64,000 bases of DNA from Candidatus Vallotiella adelgis. Lineage in GTDB: Bacteria; Pseudomonadota; Gammaproteobacteria; Burkholderiales; Burkholderiaceae. Of the stretch, positions 11,523 through 21,147 are shown in pieces (within the stretch, counting starts at the first letter, position 1; every line of letters starts with the position of its first letter). The DNA is taken from assembly GCF_020541305.1 (NCBI RefSeq), contig NZ_CP047396.1:372001-436000 (forward strand), in the 5' to 3' direction. The notes under the pieces are model-generated. The model made no database searches. It worked only from the letters and a program-made list of their open reading frames with translations, and had not been told where the DNA came from. Made by a program: the position numbers and the translations under genes.

Positions 11523-12698
11523 TTAGTTTGCTGATGTGATCGGCTCAACCCGCCATGGTGCATAGGTTTCCCAACCACTACAACCGGGGCACTGCCAGTA
11601 AAATAAGCGTGCCCGGAAGCCGCAGTTCTGACACGCATATCGCAACAGATTTTTCGTGCGCTGCTGTATCCACGCGCTCGTCAGCTCTAGTTCACCCTTA
11701 TGAGGCTCTTCTGCTACCGCAATCTGCGCATCAAGTAGCCGTGTCATGCCCGCTAAGTTAGGCGACCTATCCATTTGCGTACGCGCTAGTGCATGAGCAG
11801 CGTCTACTCCACGCAACTCGGCAATGTGCTTGTAGGCGTCGTCGAGCAGATCGTTCGAGGGATATGCTTGAATATAGCGCATCAATAATGCAGCGCCTTG
11901 CAGCGCTTGGCCGGTCTGCGCATATGCCTGCATTAACTTATGAGCAACTAGCGGCAAGTAGGCCGGATTCTGTTTTTCGACCTGTTGCCACCGCTTAAGT
12001 GCCTGTGTTGGCTTGTTACAAGCCATTTCAATATCGCCACTGAGAAGTGTCGCGCGCACATTTTGTGGGTTATACTTCAGCGCTTGTTGCAATGACTTAC
12101 GCGCATCGTCTATTTGATTATGCTGCAATGCTTCCTGTGCAAGCTCGCAGTGAAATTGCGAAATTTGTTTGACAAGCGATAGAACGCCCATTACCTCAAT
12201 CCGTTGCGCTACTTCAATAGCCTTGTACCAGTCCCTCTCAATCTCAAAGATAGCTAGCAGCGCCTGTAATGCGCCAAGCGTATAGTCTCCACTATGTAAA
12301 CGCTGAAAAGTCTCTTCCGCTCGATCGAGTAGCCCAGCCTTTAAGAAATCCTGACCAAGCTCATATAATGCATGGTCTAGCTCATTAGATGGCAAATCCT
12401 CGCGCGATAGCAGATTTTGATGAACTCGGATCGCACGATCCGTCTCACCGCGCCGGCGAAATAAAGTACCCAGAGCGAAATGAAGTTCAGTTGTTTCTGG
12501 ATCTAACTTTGCTACTTCTATAAACGCGTCGATTGCTTGATCTGGTTGCTCATTGAGCAAGAAATTCAAGCCCTGAAAGTAAGATCGCGGTAAATTTTTG
12601 CTCTCGGGTAACGGGTTTTTTGGATCATGGTGACCCATGCACCAGCCGAGTCCAAAAACTATCAGGGTAATGAGTAACCACCAAAGATCAAAAGCCAT
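11523..12698 (-). CDS. lapB: Lipopolysaccharide assembly protein B (YciM-type)
   Basis: Inner-membrane adaptor that controls LPS amount by promoting FtsH degradation of LpxC (known for E. coli LapB). The protein has one N-terminal membrane helix (DLWWLLITLIVFGLGW), a long run of TPR repeats, and a C-terminal rubredoxin-like zinc site CQNCG...CPGC at about residues 356-373. I use the ATG at 12698 (MAFDLWWLL), matching the family, rather than an in-frame ATG eight codons upstream. Its usual partner lapA should lie between it and ihfB but is absent. Confidence 0.92.
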   Translation of the reverse strand: MAFDLWWLLITLIVFGLGWCMGHHDPKNPLPESKNLPRSYFQGLNFLLNEQPDQAIDAFIEVAKLDPETTELHFALGTLFRRRGETDRAIRVHQNLLSREDLPSNELDHALYELGQDFLKAGLLDRAEETFQRLHSGDYTLGALQALLAIFEIERDWYKAIEVAQRIEVMGVLSLVKQISQFHCELAQEALQHNQIDDARKSLQQALKYNPQNVRATLLSGDIEMACNKPTQALKRWQQVEKQNPAYLPLVAHKLMQAYAQTGQALQGAALLMRYIQAYPSNDLLDDAYKHIAELRGVDAAHALARTQMDRSPNLAGMTRLLDAQIAVAEEPHKGELELTSAWIQQRTKNLLRYACQNCGFRARLFYWQCPGCSGWETYAPWRVEPITSAN

Positions 12699-13101
12699 GA
12701 ATGTGATTCGTTGAATATGCACGCTAGATGTTTCAGCCTGCTATTTTCTAGTTGCAGCCTAAAGACTGTAGAAGCGCCGACACTAGTCGAGCAAGTAGAC
12801 CGACCATGTAAAATACAAGTCTAATCACGATCAATAGCGCATTCCATGCATAGCTAACTAGGAAGTTAAGTGTCGTGCTTTATGCATTAGTAAGTGCAAC
12901 TAATGACACCTAAAGACAATGACATAGCTCAACCACGGCTAATCTTAATCATGGCAACGAAACAACGAATTAACAAAAAATTAAAAAACAACTTTCACCT
13001 ACCAATTTTGGTAGCTAGGAACAGAGAAGGTGCACCTTAAGAAGGTGCCCTTATATTGATGGAAGCACTCATAGCGAATGATTAGCATGTCCACGATATG
13101 C

Positions 13102-13143
13102 GTATCACACGCTGCGACAGAAATCTATCGCAGCGTGTGATAC
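13102..13143. repeat. Perfect inverted repeat, 16-bp arms, 10-nt loop
   Basis: Arm gtatcacacgctgcga at 13102-13117 and its exact complement at 13128-13143. It lies immediately downstream of the ihfB terminator on the minus strand, without its own T tract, so a second, backup hairpin or a mutational palindrome are both possible. Confidence 0.9.
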
Positions 13144-13147
13144 CAGT

Positions 13148-13174
13148 AAAAAAAGCGCCAAATGACGCTTTTTA
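13148..13174 (-). terminator. Intrinsic terminator of ihfB
   Basis: Read on the minus strand: AAAAAGCGTCATTTGGCGCT then a run of T, i.e. an A-tract/GCG stem with a short loop and a T7 tail, about 57 bases after the ihfB stop. Classic rho-independent form. Confidence 0.75.
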
Positions 13175-13230
13175 TAGTCTATGCAATAGCATTTTTTAGC
13201 GATTCTTATATATTGATGCTATCGACTGGC

Positions 13231-13527
13231 TTATATTGGTTGGTGAGTCTTGCCGTTGACCCGTTCGCGCAATCCCTTACCTGGCTTGAAGTGCGGAACC
13301 CATTTCTCGGGCACTTGGACTCGTTTACCAGACTTAGGATTACGCCCCACTCGAGCCGGACGACGATTCAGCGCAAAGCTGCCAAAACCACGTATCTCAA
13401 TGCGATTACCAGTAGAAAGCGCATTAGACATCGCATCGAGCATCGCCTTAACCGAAAAATCTACATCTTTGAGGGTAAGTTTCGGAAATCTCAGCGCTAG
13501 TTGAGCGACCAACTCGGATTTGGTCAT
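13231..13527 (-). CDS. ihfB: Integration host factor, beta subunit
   Basis: DNA-bending nucleoid protein that pairs with IhfA. The HU/IHF fold is evident from [43 protein letters not shown] (Pro at the intercalating tip of the beta arm) and [20 protein letters not shown]. 98 aa, slightly shorter at the C-terminus than Burkholderia IhfB as I recall it. It directly follows rpsA (6-base gap), a common arrangement, and ends at a clear terminator. Confidence 0.95.
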   Translation of the reverse strand: MTKSELVAQLALRFPKLTLKDVDFSVKAMLDAMSNALSTGNRIEIRGFGSFALNRRPARVGRNPKSGKRVQVPEKWVPHFKPGKGLRERVNGKTHQPI

Positions 13528-13533
13528 GCTACC

Positions 13534-15249
13534 CTATTGGTTCTGTTGACCATCCAGCTTTGCTTTAAGCAACGCACCGAGGTTAGTTGTGCCACTAGCG
13601 GCTGCGCTGCTATCAGCTTGCAGGCCACGCATCGTTTGCTGCTGCTCTGTGGAATCTTTCACTTTGATAGATAGCTGGATTCCGCGTGATTTTCGGTCAA
13701 TATTAATAACCATTGCATTAACTTTATCGCCCTCCTTTAGAGCGTTTCGTGCATCTTCAACACGATCTTGAGAAATTTCTGATGCCCGAAGATAACCTTC
13801 GGTCTCAGCATTTAACTGAATTACGGCCCCCTTCGAATCGACAGTTTTAACTGTACCATTGACAATTGAGCCTTTGTCGTTCATTGCTACGAAGTTATTA
13901 AATGGGTCACCCTCTAATTGCTTGATACCCAGTGAAATACGCTCTTTTTCAACATCGATGCCAAGCACTATGGTCTCAATCTCGTCACTTTTCTTATATT
14001 TGCGAACTGCTTCTTCGCCAGAGTCGTTCCACGATAGGTCTGATAAGTGGACAAGACCATCAATCCCACCCGGGAGGCCGATGAATACTCCAAAGTCAGT
14101 AATCGACTTGATTGCGCCGGTAATCTTATCCCCTTTCTTAAAGTTACGACTGAAGTCATCCCACGGGTTCGGCTGGCACTGCTTCATTCCTAGGCTGATA
14201 CGGCGCCGGTCTTCATCAATCTCAAGCACCATAACTTCTACTTCATCACTGAGTTGCACCATCTTACCCGGCGCGACGTTTTTATTAGTCCAATCCATTT
14301 CGGACACATGTACAAGGCCCTCGATGCCTGACTCTACTTCGACAAATGCACCGTAGTCAGTGATGTTTGTAACCTTGCCAAACAGCCGCATTCCTGATGG
14401 GTAGCGACGTGAAATACCCTCCCAAGGATCATCGCCGAGCTGCTTGATGCCAAGCGATACACGGTTCTTCTCTTGATCAAACTTCAGAATTTTGGCAATA
14501 ACTTCTTGGCCTACAGACAGCACTTCGCTTGGGTGACGCACGCGACGCCACGCGATGTCGGTGATGTGTAACAAGCCATCGATACCGCCGAGGTCAACAA
14601 ATGCACCATAGTCAGTAATATTCTTCACAATGCCATTGACGATTGCATCTTCCCTCAGCGTTTCGAGCAGCTTGGCGCGCTCTTCACCTTGCGTGGCCTC
14701 GATTACCGCGCGGCGGGATAGAACAACGTTGTTGCGTTTGCGATCTAATTTAATCACACGAAACTCAAGCGTTTTGCCTTCGTATGGTGTCGTGTCTTTT
14801 ACTGGACGAGTATCAACTAGTGAGCCGGGAAGGAATGCACGGATGCCATTAACCATTACGGTCATACCACCCTTAACTTTGCCAGTAATCGTGCCAGTCA
14901 CAAGCTCGTTGTTATCCAGCGCTTTTTCAAGTGAAAGCCATGAAGCAAGACGCTTAGCCTTATCGCGTGACAGAATTGTATCGCCGTAGCCGTTCTCGAG
15001 GGCGTCAATGGCGACCGATATAAAGTCGCCTGCTTGCACCTCAACTTCACCCTGATCACTTAGGAATTCTTCGATCGGAATGTAAGCTTCAGACTTCAGA
15101 CTCGCGTTGACAACCACGAAATTATGGTCAACGCGCACGACCTCAGCGGATATTACTTCACCTGCACGCATATCCTGGTGGGTCAGCGACTCTTCGAACA
15201 GAGCCGCAAAAGATTCGATATTCTGGTTAGAGGTTTGCAGGTCGGACAT
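13534..15249 (-). CDS. rpsA: 30S ribosomal protein S1
   Basis: mRNA-binding ribosomal protein with six S1 OB-fold repeats; repeats with [43 protein letters not shown] and [22 protein letters not shown] are easy to see. The ATG at 15249 ([10 protein letters not shown]) yields 571 aa, the family length; the frame runs 18 codons further upstream but that is not conserved. No Shine-Dalgarno sequence precedes the ATG (A/T-rich CTATTCTATTTTT), as is known for rpsA mRNAs under S1 autocontrol in E. coli. A small perfect hairpin (8-bp arms, 15325-15344) lies about 80 bases upstream. Confidence 0.96.
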   Translation of the reverse strand: MSDLQTSNQNIESFAALFEESLTHQDMRAGEVISAEVVRVDHNFVVVNASLKSEAYIPIEEFLSDQGEVEVQAGDFISVAIDALENGYGDTILSRDKAKRLASWLSLEKALDNNELVTGTITGKVKGGMTVMVNGIRAFLPGSLVDTRPVKDTTPYEGKTLEFRVIKLDRKRNNVVLSRRAVIEATQGEERAKLLETLREDAIVNGIVKNITDYGAFVDLGGIDGLLHITDIAWRRVRHPSEVLSVGQEVIAKILKFDQEKNRVSLGIKQLGDDPWEGISRRYPSGMRLFGKVTNITDYGAFVEVESGIEGLVHVSEMDWTNKNVAPGKMVQLSDEVEVMVLEIDEDRRRISLGMKQCQPNPWDDFSRNFKKGDKITGAIKSITDFGVFIGLPGGIDGLVHLSDLSWNDSGEEAVRKYKKSDEIETIVLGIDVEKERISLGIKQLEGDPFNNFVAMNDKGSIVNGTVKTVDSKGAVIQLNAETEGYLRASEISQDRVEDARNALKEGDKVNAMVINIDRKSRGIQLSIKVKDSTEQQQTMRGLQADSSAAASGTTNLGALLKAKLDGQQNQ

Positions 15250-15324
15250 AAAAATAGAATAGCGTACAGCGGGACTCGGCTTTGTGATAGCCGGCGACTG
15301 CATGCAGGATTAAGGTTAAAATAC

Positions 15325-15344
15325 ATCCCACGTTACCGTGGGAT
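15325..15344 (-). promoter_or_regulatory. Hairpin in the rpsA leader
   Basis: Arms atcccacg / cgtgggat with a ttac loop, 75-95 bases before the rpsA ATG in the cmk-rpsA gap. It could belong to the rpsA translational control region, since S1 binds structured leaders of its own mRNA. That is positional inference only. Confidence 0.35.
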
Positions 15345-15437
15345 ACTTACGGTATCACTATTAGGCACTATGCAGCTTGTGACTTAGTGCTAGATATATC
15401 ACGACACACCCGAAACACCCTCATACTTACGGATTTT

Positions 15438-16154
15438 TTAGCCGCAGCCTACATTTTTAGCGCTATAAGTCGGCTTGATTTTCCAGTACCAGGCTATAAC
15501 TTGGTTAACCGATTCACTGATTGACAGCGTCGATGTGTTAAGCGTGCGTACATTAGGCGCCGGTTTTAATGGTGCAGTTGCGCGCTTTAAGTCTCGCGTG
15601 TCACGCTCACGTAGCTCCCGCAAAACAGCATCAATTTTAACAGAAAACCCTTTCTGTATCAATTGCTTATAACGTCTCTGCGCACGGTCTTCTGCGCTTG
15701 CTGTCACAAATATCTTTAATACGGCATCGGTAAAAATCACTGTACCCATATCGCGGCCATCTGCAACTAGGCCAGGTGGTTTGCGAAATGCGCTTTGACA
15801 GGCTACAAGCGCACTGCGCACCGGCGCATGCATCGCAATCGCTGATGCCAGCTTGCCAACAGGCTCATGCCGAATTTCTGAAGAGACATCTACGCCATCC
15901 AATTGTGCATAGCCTTCGCAAAAACTAATATGGGAACCACCAATCAGCATTACAAGCGTAGCAATATCGTCCTTGTGCACTCTGTAGCGCTGTGCTGCTA
16001 AAGCTACTAGTCGGTATAAAGCACCGCTGTCTAGAACATGAAAACTTAGATGCTCTGCTACAAGTTGCGCAATCGTGCCTTTACCAGATGCTGTCGGCCC
16101 ATCGATCGCGATGACTGGAACAGATTTATGAAGCAGATGATTAGGCTTTATCAC
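15438..16154 (-). CDS. cmk: Cytidylate kinase
   Basis: Phosphorylates CMP/dCMP with ATP in pyrimidine salvage and CTP recycling. P-loop [33 protein letters not shown], and [10 protein letters not shown]...[15 protein letters not shown] identify it. The frame begins with TTG at 16172, but the GTG at 16154 (start of [18 protein letters not shown]) gives a length nearer the family, so I use it; the choice is uncertain. About 13 residues at the C-terminus after VIAWYW are not family-like. Sits between aroA and rpsA, the usual order. Confidence 0.93.
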   Translation of the reverse strand: MIKPNHLLHKSVPVIAIDGPTASGKGTIAQLVAEHLSFHVLDSGALYRLVALAAQRYRVHKDDIATLVMLIGGSHISFCEGYAQLDGVDVSSEIRHEPVGKLASAIAMHAPVRSALVACQSAFRKPPGLVADGRDMGTVIFTDAVLKIFVTASAEDRAQRRYKQLIQKGFSVKIDAVLRELRERDTRDLKRATAPLKPAPNVRTLNTSTLSISESVNQVIAWYWKIKPTYSAKNVGCG

Positions 16155-16229
16155 TCTATCTGAAGATGGCAATATATTTCTAAGAACCGATGATGAACAC
16201 GCAAAGTGATCAACCTCTAGCGCACTGCA

Positions 16230-17546
16230 TTAAGGATGCGCAATTGTGGCAAATCTATTAAAATAATCTGGAAACGTCTTGCCAACGCAACCAGGATCGC
16301 GAATCCTCACTGGAATATTGCCCAAACTAACTAATGAGAAGCACATTGCCATACGATGATCATCGTATGTATTGATTACGGCATTAGGCGTCAACACGGT
16401 AGGTGGAACCACACAAAGGTAGTCTGTACCCTCCTTAACCTGTGCCCCTAATTTTCGGAGTTCGGTAGCCATTGCAAAAATCCGGTCTGTTTCCTTGACC
16501 CGCCAGCTGCCAATGTTACGCAGCTTTGTCATGCCGTTGGCAAATAACGCCGCAATTGCAATTGTCATGGCGGCATCCGGAATAAGATTACAATCTATAT
16601 CCAGGGGCCTCAGCTTGCCATTATCTGATTTAATACCGCGCACCTCGATCCAGTGATCATCGATGACTACATTCGCTCCCATGCGGACTAATGCATCGGT
16701 AAATCGCACATCACCTTGGATGCTAGCCCGTCCAACACCTTCAACGCGCACCGGCCCATGAGCAAATGCACCAGCTGCTAGAAAATAAGATGCTGACGAC
16801 GCGTCGCCTTCAACGGTAATATGGCCTGGTGAATGATAACATCCACGGCCGGCGGCCGGAACGATGAAGCGCTGCCAGCCATCACGCTCGACCTGCACGC
16901 CGAAGCGCTCCATCAAGCGGATCGTGATTTCAATATATGGCTTGGAGATAAGCTCACCCTCTACTTCGACCACTACCTCGCCGCACACCGTCTCTATCAT
17001 CGGTAGCGTGATCAATAGTGCGGTTAGAAACTGGCTTGATACACGGCCCCGCACACGAATCGGTGCGTCCGCGCATATCGACGCCGGATGAACAAGCAAT
17101 GGTAGGAAACCAGGATTGCCCTCATAGTCAATTCGTGCTGCGAGCTGCCTCAGACTATCGACTAGATCACCAATCGGGCGCTCGTGCATGCGAGACACGC
17201 CATATAGGCGGTACTCACCGCCCATGACTGCTAATGCCGCAGTTAGAGGCCGTACAGCAGTTCCAGCGTTGCCGAGAAACAATTCGGCTTTCTGAATTGG
17301 AAATACGCCTCTAGAGCCGGTTATGGTGCAACGCGACTGTGCAGCGTTATGCCGCAGCGCAACGCCCAGTTGTTCGAGTGCGGATAACATTATGTTGGTG
17401 TCATCTGAATCAAGCAGATTGTCGATCGTGGTAATGCCTTCAGCTAATGCCGCGAGTAATAGAACGCGGTTCGAAATACTCTTAGAACCCGGCAAACGTA
17501 CTGTGCCAGTCGCCTGCGTGTAGGGTCCGAGGTCGAGATATTTCAT
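16230..17546 (-). CDS. aroA: 3-phosphoshikimate 1-carboxyvinyltransferase (EPSP synthase)
   Basis: Sixth step of the shikimate pathway, joining shikimate 3-phosphate and PEP. Hallmarks: [17 protein letters not shown] near the N-terminus, [18 protein letters not shown] (PEP-binding loop), [16 protein letters not shown] and the C-terminal [12 protein letters not shown]. The ATG at 17546 (MKYLDLGPY, 438 aa) is preceded by a good AAAGGAG ribosome-binding site, which decides against the upstream in-frame GTG. With pheA 0.8 kb upstream it indicates aromatic amino acid synthesis is retained. Confidence 0.96.
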   Translation of the reverse strand: MKYLDLGPYTQATGTVRLPGSKSISNRVLLLAALAEGITTIDNLLDSDDTNIMLSALEQLGVALRHNAAQSRCTITGSRGVFPIQKAELFLGNAGTAVRPLTAALAVMGGEYRLYGVSRMHERPIGDLVDSLRQLAARIDYEGNPGFLPLLVHPASICADAPIRVRGRVSSQFLTALLITLPMIETVCGEVVVEVEGELISKPYIEITIRLMERFGVQVERDGWQRFIVPAAGRGCYHSPGHITVEGDASSASYFLAAGAFAHGPVRVEGVGRASIQGDVRFTDALVRMGANVVIDDHWIEVRGIKSDNGKLRPLDIDCNLIPDAAMTIAIAALFANGMTKLRNIGSWRVKETDRIFAMATELRKLGAQVKEGTDYLCVVPPTVLTPNAVINTYDDHRMAMCFSLVSLGNIPVRIRDPGCVGKTFPDYFNRFATIAHP

Positions 17547-18338
17547 AGTAGTAGAAGCTCCTTTCAGCACTGCTTAGCCCGGTAATAGCCACATGAAACC
17601 ACGTACCGCGCGAATAGCTCTTCCAGCATTACGCCATTGCCTAAATGATTTCGGTGTGCACACTCGAGTACGCATTTATTGCATCCCATAGCACATTAAA
17701 GGCGAGTGCGCAGATTCGTGCCATATTTTTCTAGATTCTACGCTGTGTTCTACGTCGTGCGATCTATGTAGCGATTATACAATCTCCCCTTTCTCTAGTG
17801 AATAAAGACGCTAATTCTTCGTCCGAGTCGAGGGAGGTAGAATTATCTTAACCAGCATAAATGACAGCTTATTCGACCAGTTAGCTTATAGCCGCGAAAA
17901 CAGGACTATAATTCTGCATAATGCAGCTCATATAGTAAGTGTTCTTGCCTTTCACGTGCGGTCTAGTCGTTTTTTTAAGACACATGAGTTCTGCTACAGC
18001 GGAGACAATACCACCTTACACTCCATATATTAAGTCGGAGTACGCCACGACGTAATTTCACCAAAATTGCGGTCGGCAATTAGTAACTGCTATAAATAAT
18101 TGCTTAAAGTACGGGACAACAGCATTGTCCAGAACAGATCTGCACAGGTTTTACCGTAGCTAACGCGAGTAAGTTATTAGCTAGTATTAGTCTACTGTCT
18201 GCCTTTATTCGATCTTGAAAGGCATGCTGTGTTTATAAGAAGGCGCACATATATCATATGTTGTATATATGACTTGATACCAAGCTCAAAATAATTAATT
18301 ATGAGATAGATTTAACGTGCGTAGTTAATTACATATTA
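17547..18338. other. 0.8 kb spacer where tyrA and hisC are expected
   Basis: Burkholderia carries prephenate dehydrogenase (tyrA) and an aminotransferase (hisC) between pheA and aroA. Together they would need about 2 kb; here only about 0.8 kb of A/T-rich sequence with stops in all frames remains, and no fragment of either was recognised. Confidence 0.6.
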
Positions 18339-19436
18339 CTAATCGCCGCCTGGCATTATTCGCGGATAGGAACCGAGTATCTTGACATAGGTTGCGACAC
18401 GCTCTAGCTCTGCGAGCACCGACGTAACTGCGGCGTCGTGCTGATGGCCTGCGAAATCAATATAGAAAAAATATTCCCACGCACTGCTACGTGCCGGGCG
18501 TGACTCGAAACAACTCACTGATATCCCATACCTTGCTAGTGGCTCAAGCATTTGAAATACTGCACCCGGCTTATTTCTCACTACAAGGATAACAGATGTT
18601 TTATCATGGCCCGTTGCAGCGGGTGGCTCGCCGCCAATAATCAAAAAACGTGTCCGATTATGCGGATCGTCCTGAATCAACGCGCAGGCTATCTGCAAGC
18701 CGTATTGAGTGCTGGCGCGTTCGCTGGCGATTGCTGCTACGGCGTGATCTGCCGCCGCTATTCGGGCAGCTTCGGCATTGCTTGACACTTCCTGGCGCTC
18801 AAGAAGCGGTGCGTTAGTTGAAAGCCAGTTCTGGCACTGTGCAAGTGCCTGCGCATGTGCAAACACACGAGTAACTTCTTTCAGAGTGCCACTGTGTGTA
18901 AGCAGATAATGCTGGATCAGAAGCGATAGTTCACCACTAATCTGTAGTGGTGTCTCTCGGAATAAGTCTAGCGTACGCGATACCACGCCTTCGGTCGAAT
19001 TCTCAACAGGCACAACACCAAAATCAGCCGCTCCTGCTTCGACTGAGCGGAATACCTCGTCGATCGATACGCACGGCAAACCAATCATGGATTGGCCGAA
19101 ATAACTGAGCATTGCCTGCTCGCTATAGGTACCCTCTGGGCCTAAGTACGCAGCTTTCTGCGCTTTCTCAAGTTGACGGCTAGCAGCCATAATCTCCCGC
19201 CAGATTAACGCGATATGCCTATTACTAAGTAGGCCGGCGGCCGATAAGGCCTGCAGACGCGCGATCACTTGCCTCTCGCGCTCCGGCCGGAATACGGGCG
19301 CGTGATACATCTTCTTGATCTTGCCAACCTCGATAGCAACCTGCGCGCGTTGATTCAACAGCATAATTAATTGCTGGTCGATCTCATCGATGCGCGTGCG
19401 CAACGGCTTGAGTTGAAGATTTAGTTCTTCATTCAT
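18339..19436 (-). CDS. pheA: Bifunctional chorismate mutase / prephenate dehydratase
   Basis: Makes phenylpyruvate from chorismate. N-terminal AroQ mutase domain (LRTRIDEIDQQLIMLLNQRAQVAIEVGKIK, residues about 11-40), then the dehydratase domain from AYLGPEGTYSEQA, with NSTEGVVSRTLDLF and the catalytic TRF in NRTRFLIIG. The C-terminal ACT regulatory domain carries the ESRP motif (CFESRPARSSAWEYFF), so feedback by phenylalanine is probably kept. 365 aa, intact. Its usual neighbours tyrA, hisC and serC are missing on both sides. Confidence 0.96.
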   Translation of the reverse strand: MNEELNLQLKPLRTRIDEIDQQLIMLLNQRAQVAIEVGKIKKMYHAPVFRPERERQVIARLQALSAAGLLSNRHIALIWREIMAASRQLEKAQKAAYLGPEGTYSEQAMLSYFGQSMIGLPCVSIDEVFRSVEAGAADFGVVPVENSTEGVVSRTLDLFRETPLQISGELSLLIQHYLLTHSGTLKEVTRVFAHAQALAQCQNWLSTNAPLLERQEVSSNAEAARIAAADHAVAAIASERASTQYGLQIACALIQDDPHNRTRFLIIGGEPPAATGHDKTSVILVVRNKPGAVFQMLEPLARYGISVSCFESRPARSSAWEYFFYIDFAGHQHDAAVTSVLAELERVATYVKILGSYPRIMPGGD

Positions 19437-20491
19437 TAGAATATGAGCCTGAAAAGCGCGATATTACCTTTATGTATTCGACGGGTGTTTTGATGCCATT
19501 CACGTCACTATGCTATTAATCAATGCCCTCATGCTGCTAATAAACGTACGGTTTTTAGTTCTGATGACAGTACTTATCCTCGCTCTCGACACACGTCAAA
19601 CAATTTTTTGCTCCAGCTCGGCTTTTTCAATATGTGGTGCCTCGATTTTAGAAAGACCCCCTCCCTCCTCTGACCTGCTCTATCCATTAGAGTACTAGAT
19701 TGATATAGAAGAGATGTTAAATATAAGTGTGCAAAAATTGTCTTTTAGAAGAATGCTAACAAGAAAATCGGACATTCCGGCTCTTAGCAAAAGCACGTGG
19801 CTTACATACCATCATGCCGGTTAAGCTAGCAGTACTACTTTTATACGCCAGAAAATAATGCACTGTACTAGGATATGTTTATTGGAATCAATAAAATATT
19901 GTGAATATACTAGCTACTAGTAGAACTTTAACTAGTTTGAAGAAATCGAATATTTCGATGTATCAATCGTTTTATTCAAGAATGCATATACATAAAATGA
20001 TCGCAGAGCGTTTACTGTGATACTACTGATACTCAAGTAAATCCTTGCATCGGTCATACTCTATGCGGCGGCATGTACGCTACAATACGTTTCATGATAA
20101 CATTTTTATTAGCTGTTGGTCAGTCTAGTGCTAGATCAGAACTTAAGAAGGTTTATTCCGAATAAACGTTGTTCGCGCCCGGTTGTGCACTGTTCAGAAA
20201 CATGATGTAGTAGCTAATCAGCGCCACTAATATCCTTAGTAAGTCGAGCATACCTGCTGGTGCTGGACTGAACCACATTGATTTGTGAATTTGGTCAGCA
20301 TCTTATTTCGATATCTCTTCTTTAGAAAGAAGCGCGGGATCTCACCGAAGATTTAGGCGGCTTGTTCTAAAGAAAATAAAACCGAATTTTGTATTTTTAC
20401 AATAGCTGCTTAAGGTGCTAAAAACAAGCTGTTATAACACCACTTGGGCAGTATCGATAAATAAATACTAGCTAGTAATGCTCGACGTATA
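19437..20491. other. 1.05 kb spacer where serC is expected
   Basis: Phosphoserine aminotransferase (serC, about 1.1 kb) normally lies between pheA and the DUF2059 gene. The gap is about the right size, but I could not recognise serC motifs in it, so if it is a remnant it is strongly eroded. Confidence 0.5.
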
Positions 20492-21094
20492 TTACTTTAC
20501 TTTCAGTAAAGTCATTTCCTTGTCGGCCTGATTTCGAGTTGCTTTGATCGATTCTGGCATATATTTCTGCATCAAGCTACTAATCACATCATGCCCTACG
20601 TGATCTTGCACGTCGATGAACCTCCGGCCAGTCGGGCTCTTATAGAAGGCGGTCAGATCTTTAATTTCAAACACTGAATAGTATTTAGCATATGCTTCAT
20701 ACTGCGCCCGCATTGCATCTTGGCGGAATTGTTCGCTATTAAATATTGTTCCAGCGGACTCTACGAGCTTTGGCACAGTATTTTTTTGTAGTGACGACAC
20801 AATAGCTTGCTTCTGCTTATCCTTCAGCACCTTATTCTCGGTCAGTACATCGGATAAGATTGCTGGCACTAATTGCTTGGCTTGCATTTGGGCGCTACTA
20901 GAAATAGCGTTAACCAGCTTAAGCGCGTCAATAGCATCGAGCAGATCTTTAATAGCAGTCTGCTTAGCTGCTTCGATCGGCGAAGCAGAACTAAAAGTCG
21001 AAGTTGTGATAGCGTGGTCAGGTGATGACTGTGCTATAGCGAGCGTTGGTGTAAAAAAAGCTAATAATATCCACTGTTTGAATTGTTTTCGCAT
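20492..21094 (-). CDS. Exported DUF2059-family protein, function unknown
   Basis: 200 residues with an N-terminal signal peptide (MRKQFKQWILLAFFTPTLAIAQSS). The mature part is helical, with the DUF2059-like stretch YEAYAKYYSVFEIKDLTAFYKSPTGRRF and a Lys-rich tail. Family members are found beside gyrA in Burkholderia; no activity is established. A strong ribosome-binding site (GGGAGG) sits about 5 bases before the ATG, so it is probably well translated. It follows gyrA by 53 bases and may be co-transcribed. Retention in a shrinking genome hints at an envelope role; that is inference. Confidence 0.85.
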   Translation of the reverse strand: MRKQFKQWILLAFFTPTLAIAQSSPDHAITTSTFSSASPIEAAKQTAIKDLLDAIDALKLVNAISSSAQMQAKQLVPAILSDVLTENKVLKDKQKQAIVSSLQKNTVPKLVESAGTIFNSEQFRQDAMRAQYEAYAKYYSVFEIKDLTAFYKSPTGRRFIDVQDHVGHDVISSLMQKYMPESIKATRNQADKEMTLLKVK

Positions 21095-21147
21095 CGCGAC
21101 CTCCCATGAAAAGTTTCTCTTTCTCTATCAACTCGGAGCAAATTCAC

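Larger units (their letters stand above)
12699..13230. other. 0.5 kb spacer where lapA is expected
   Basis: In Burkholderia a small membrane protein gene, lapA, lies between ihfB and lapB. No matching frame is visible on the minus strand here. The stretch holds a 16-bp hairpin at 13102-13143 and the ihfB terminator at 13148-13174. Confidence 0.6.

Noticed and set aside
18240-18280. catatat / atatatg inverted repeat downstream of pheA
   Set aside because: Short A/T-only arms that are common by chance.
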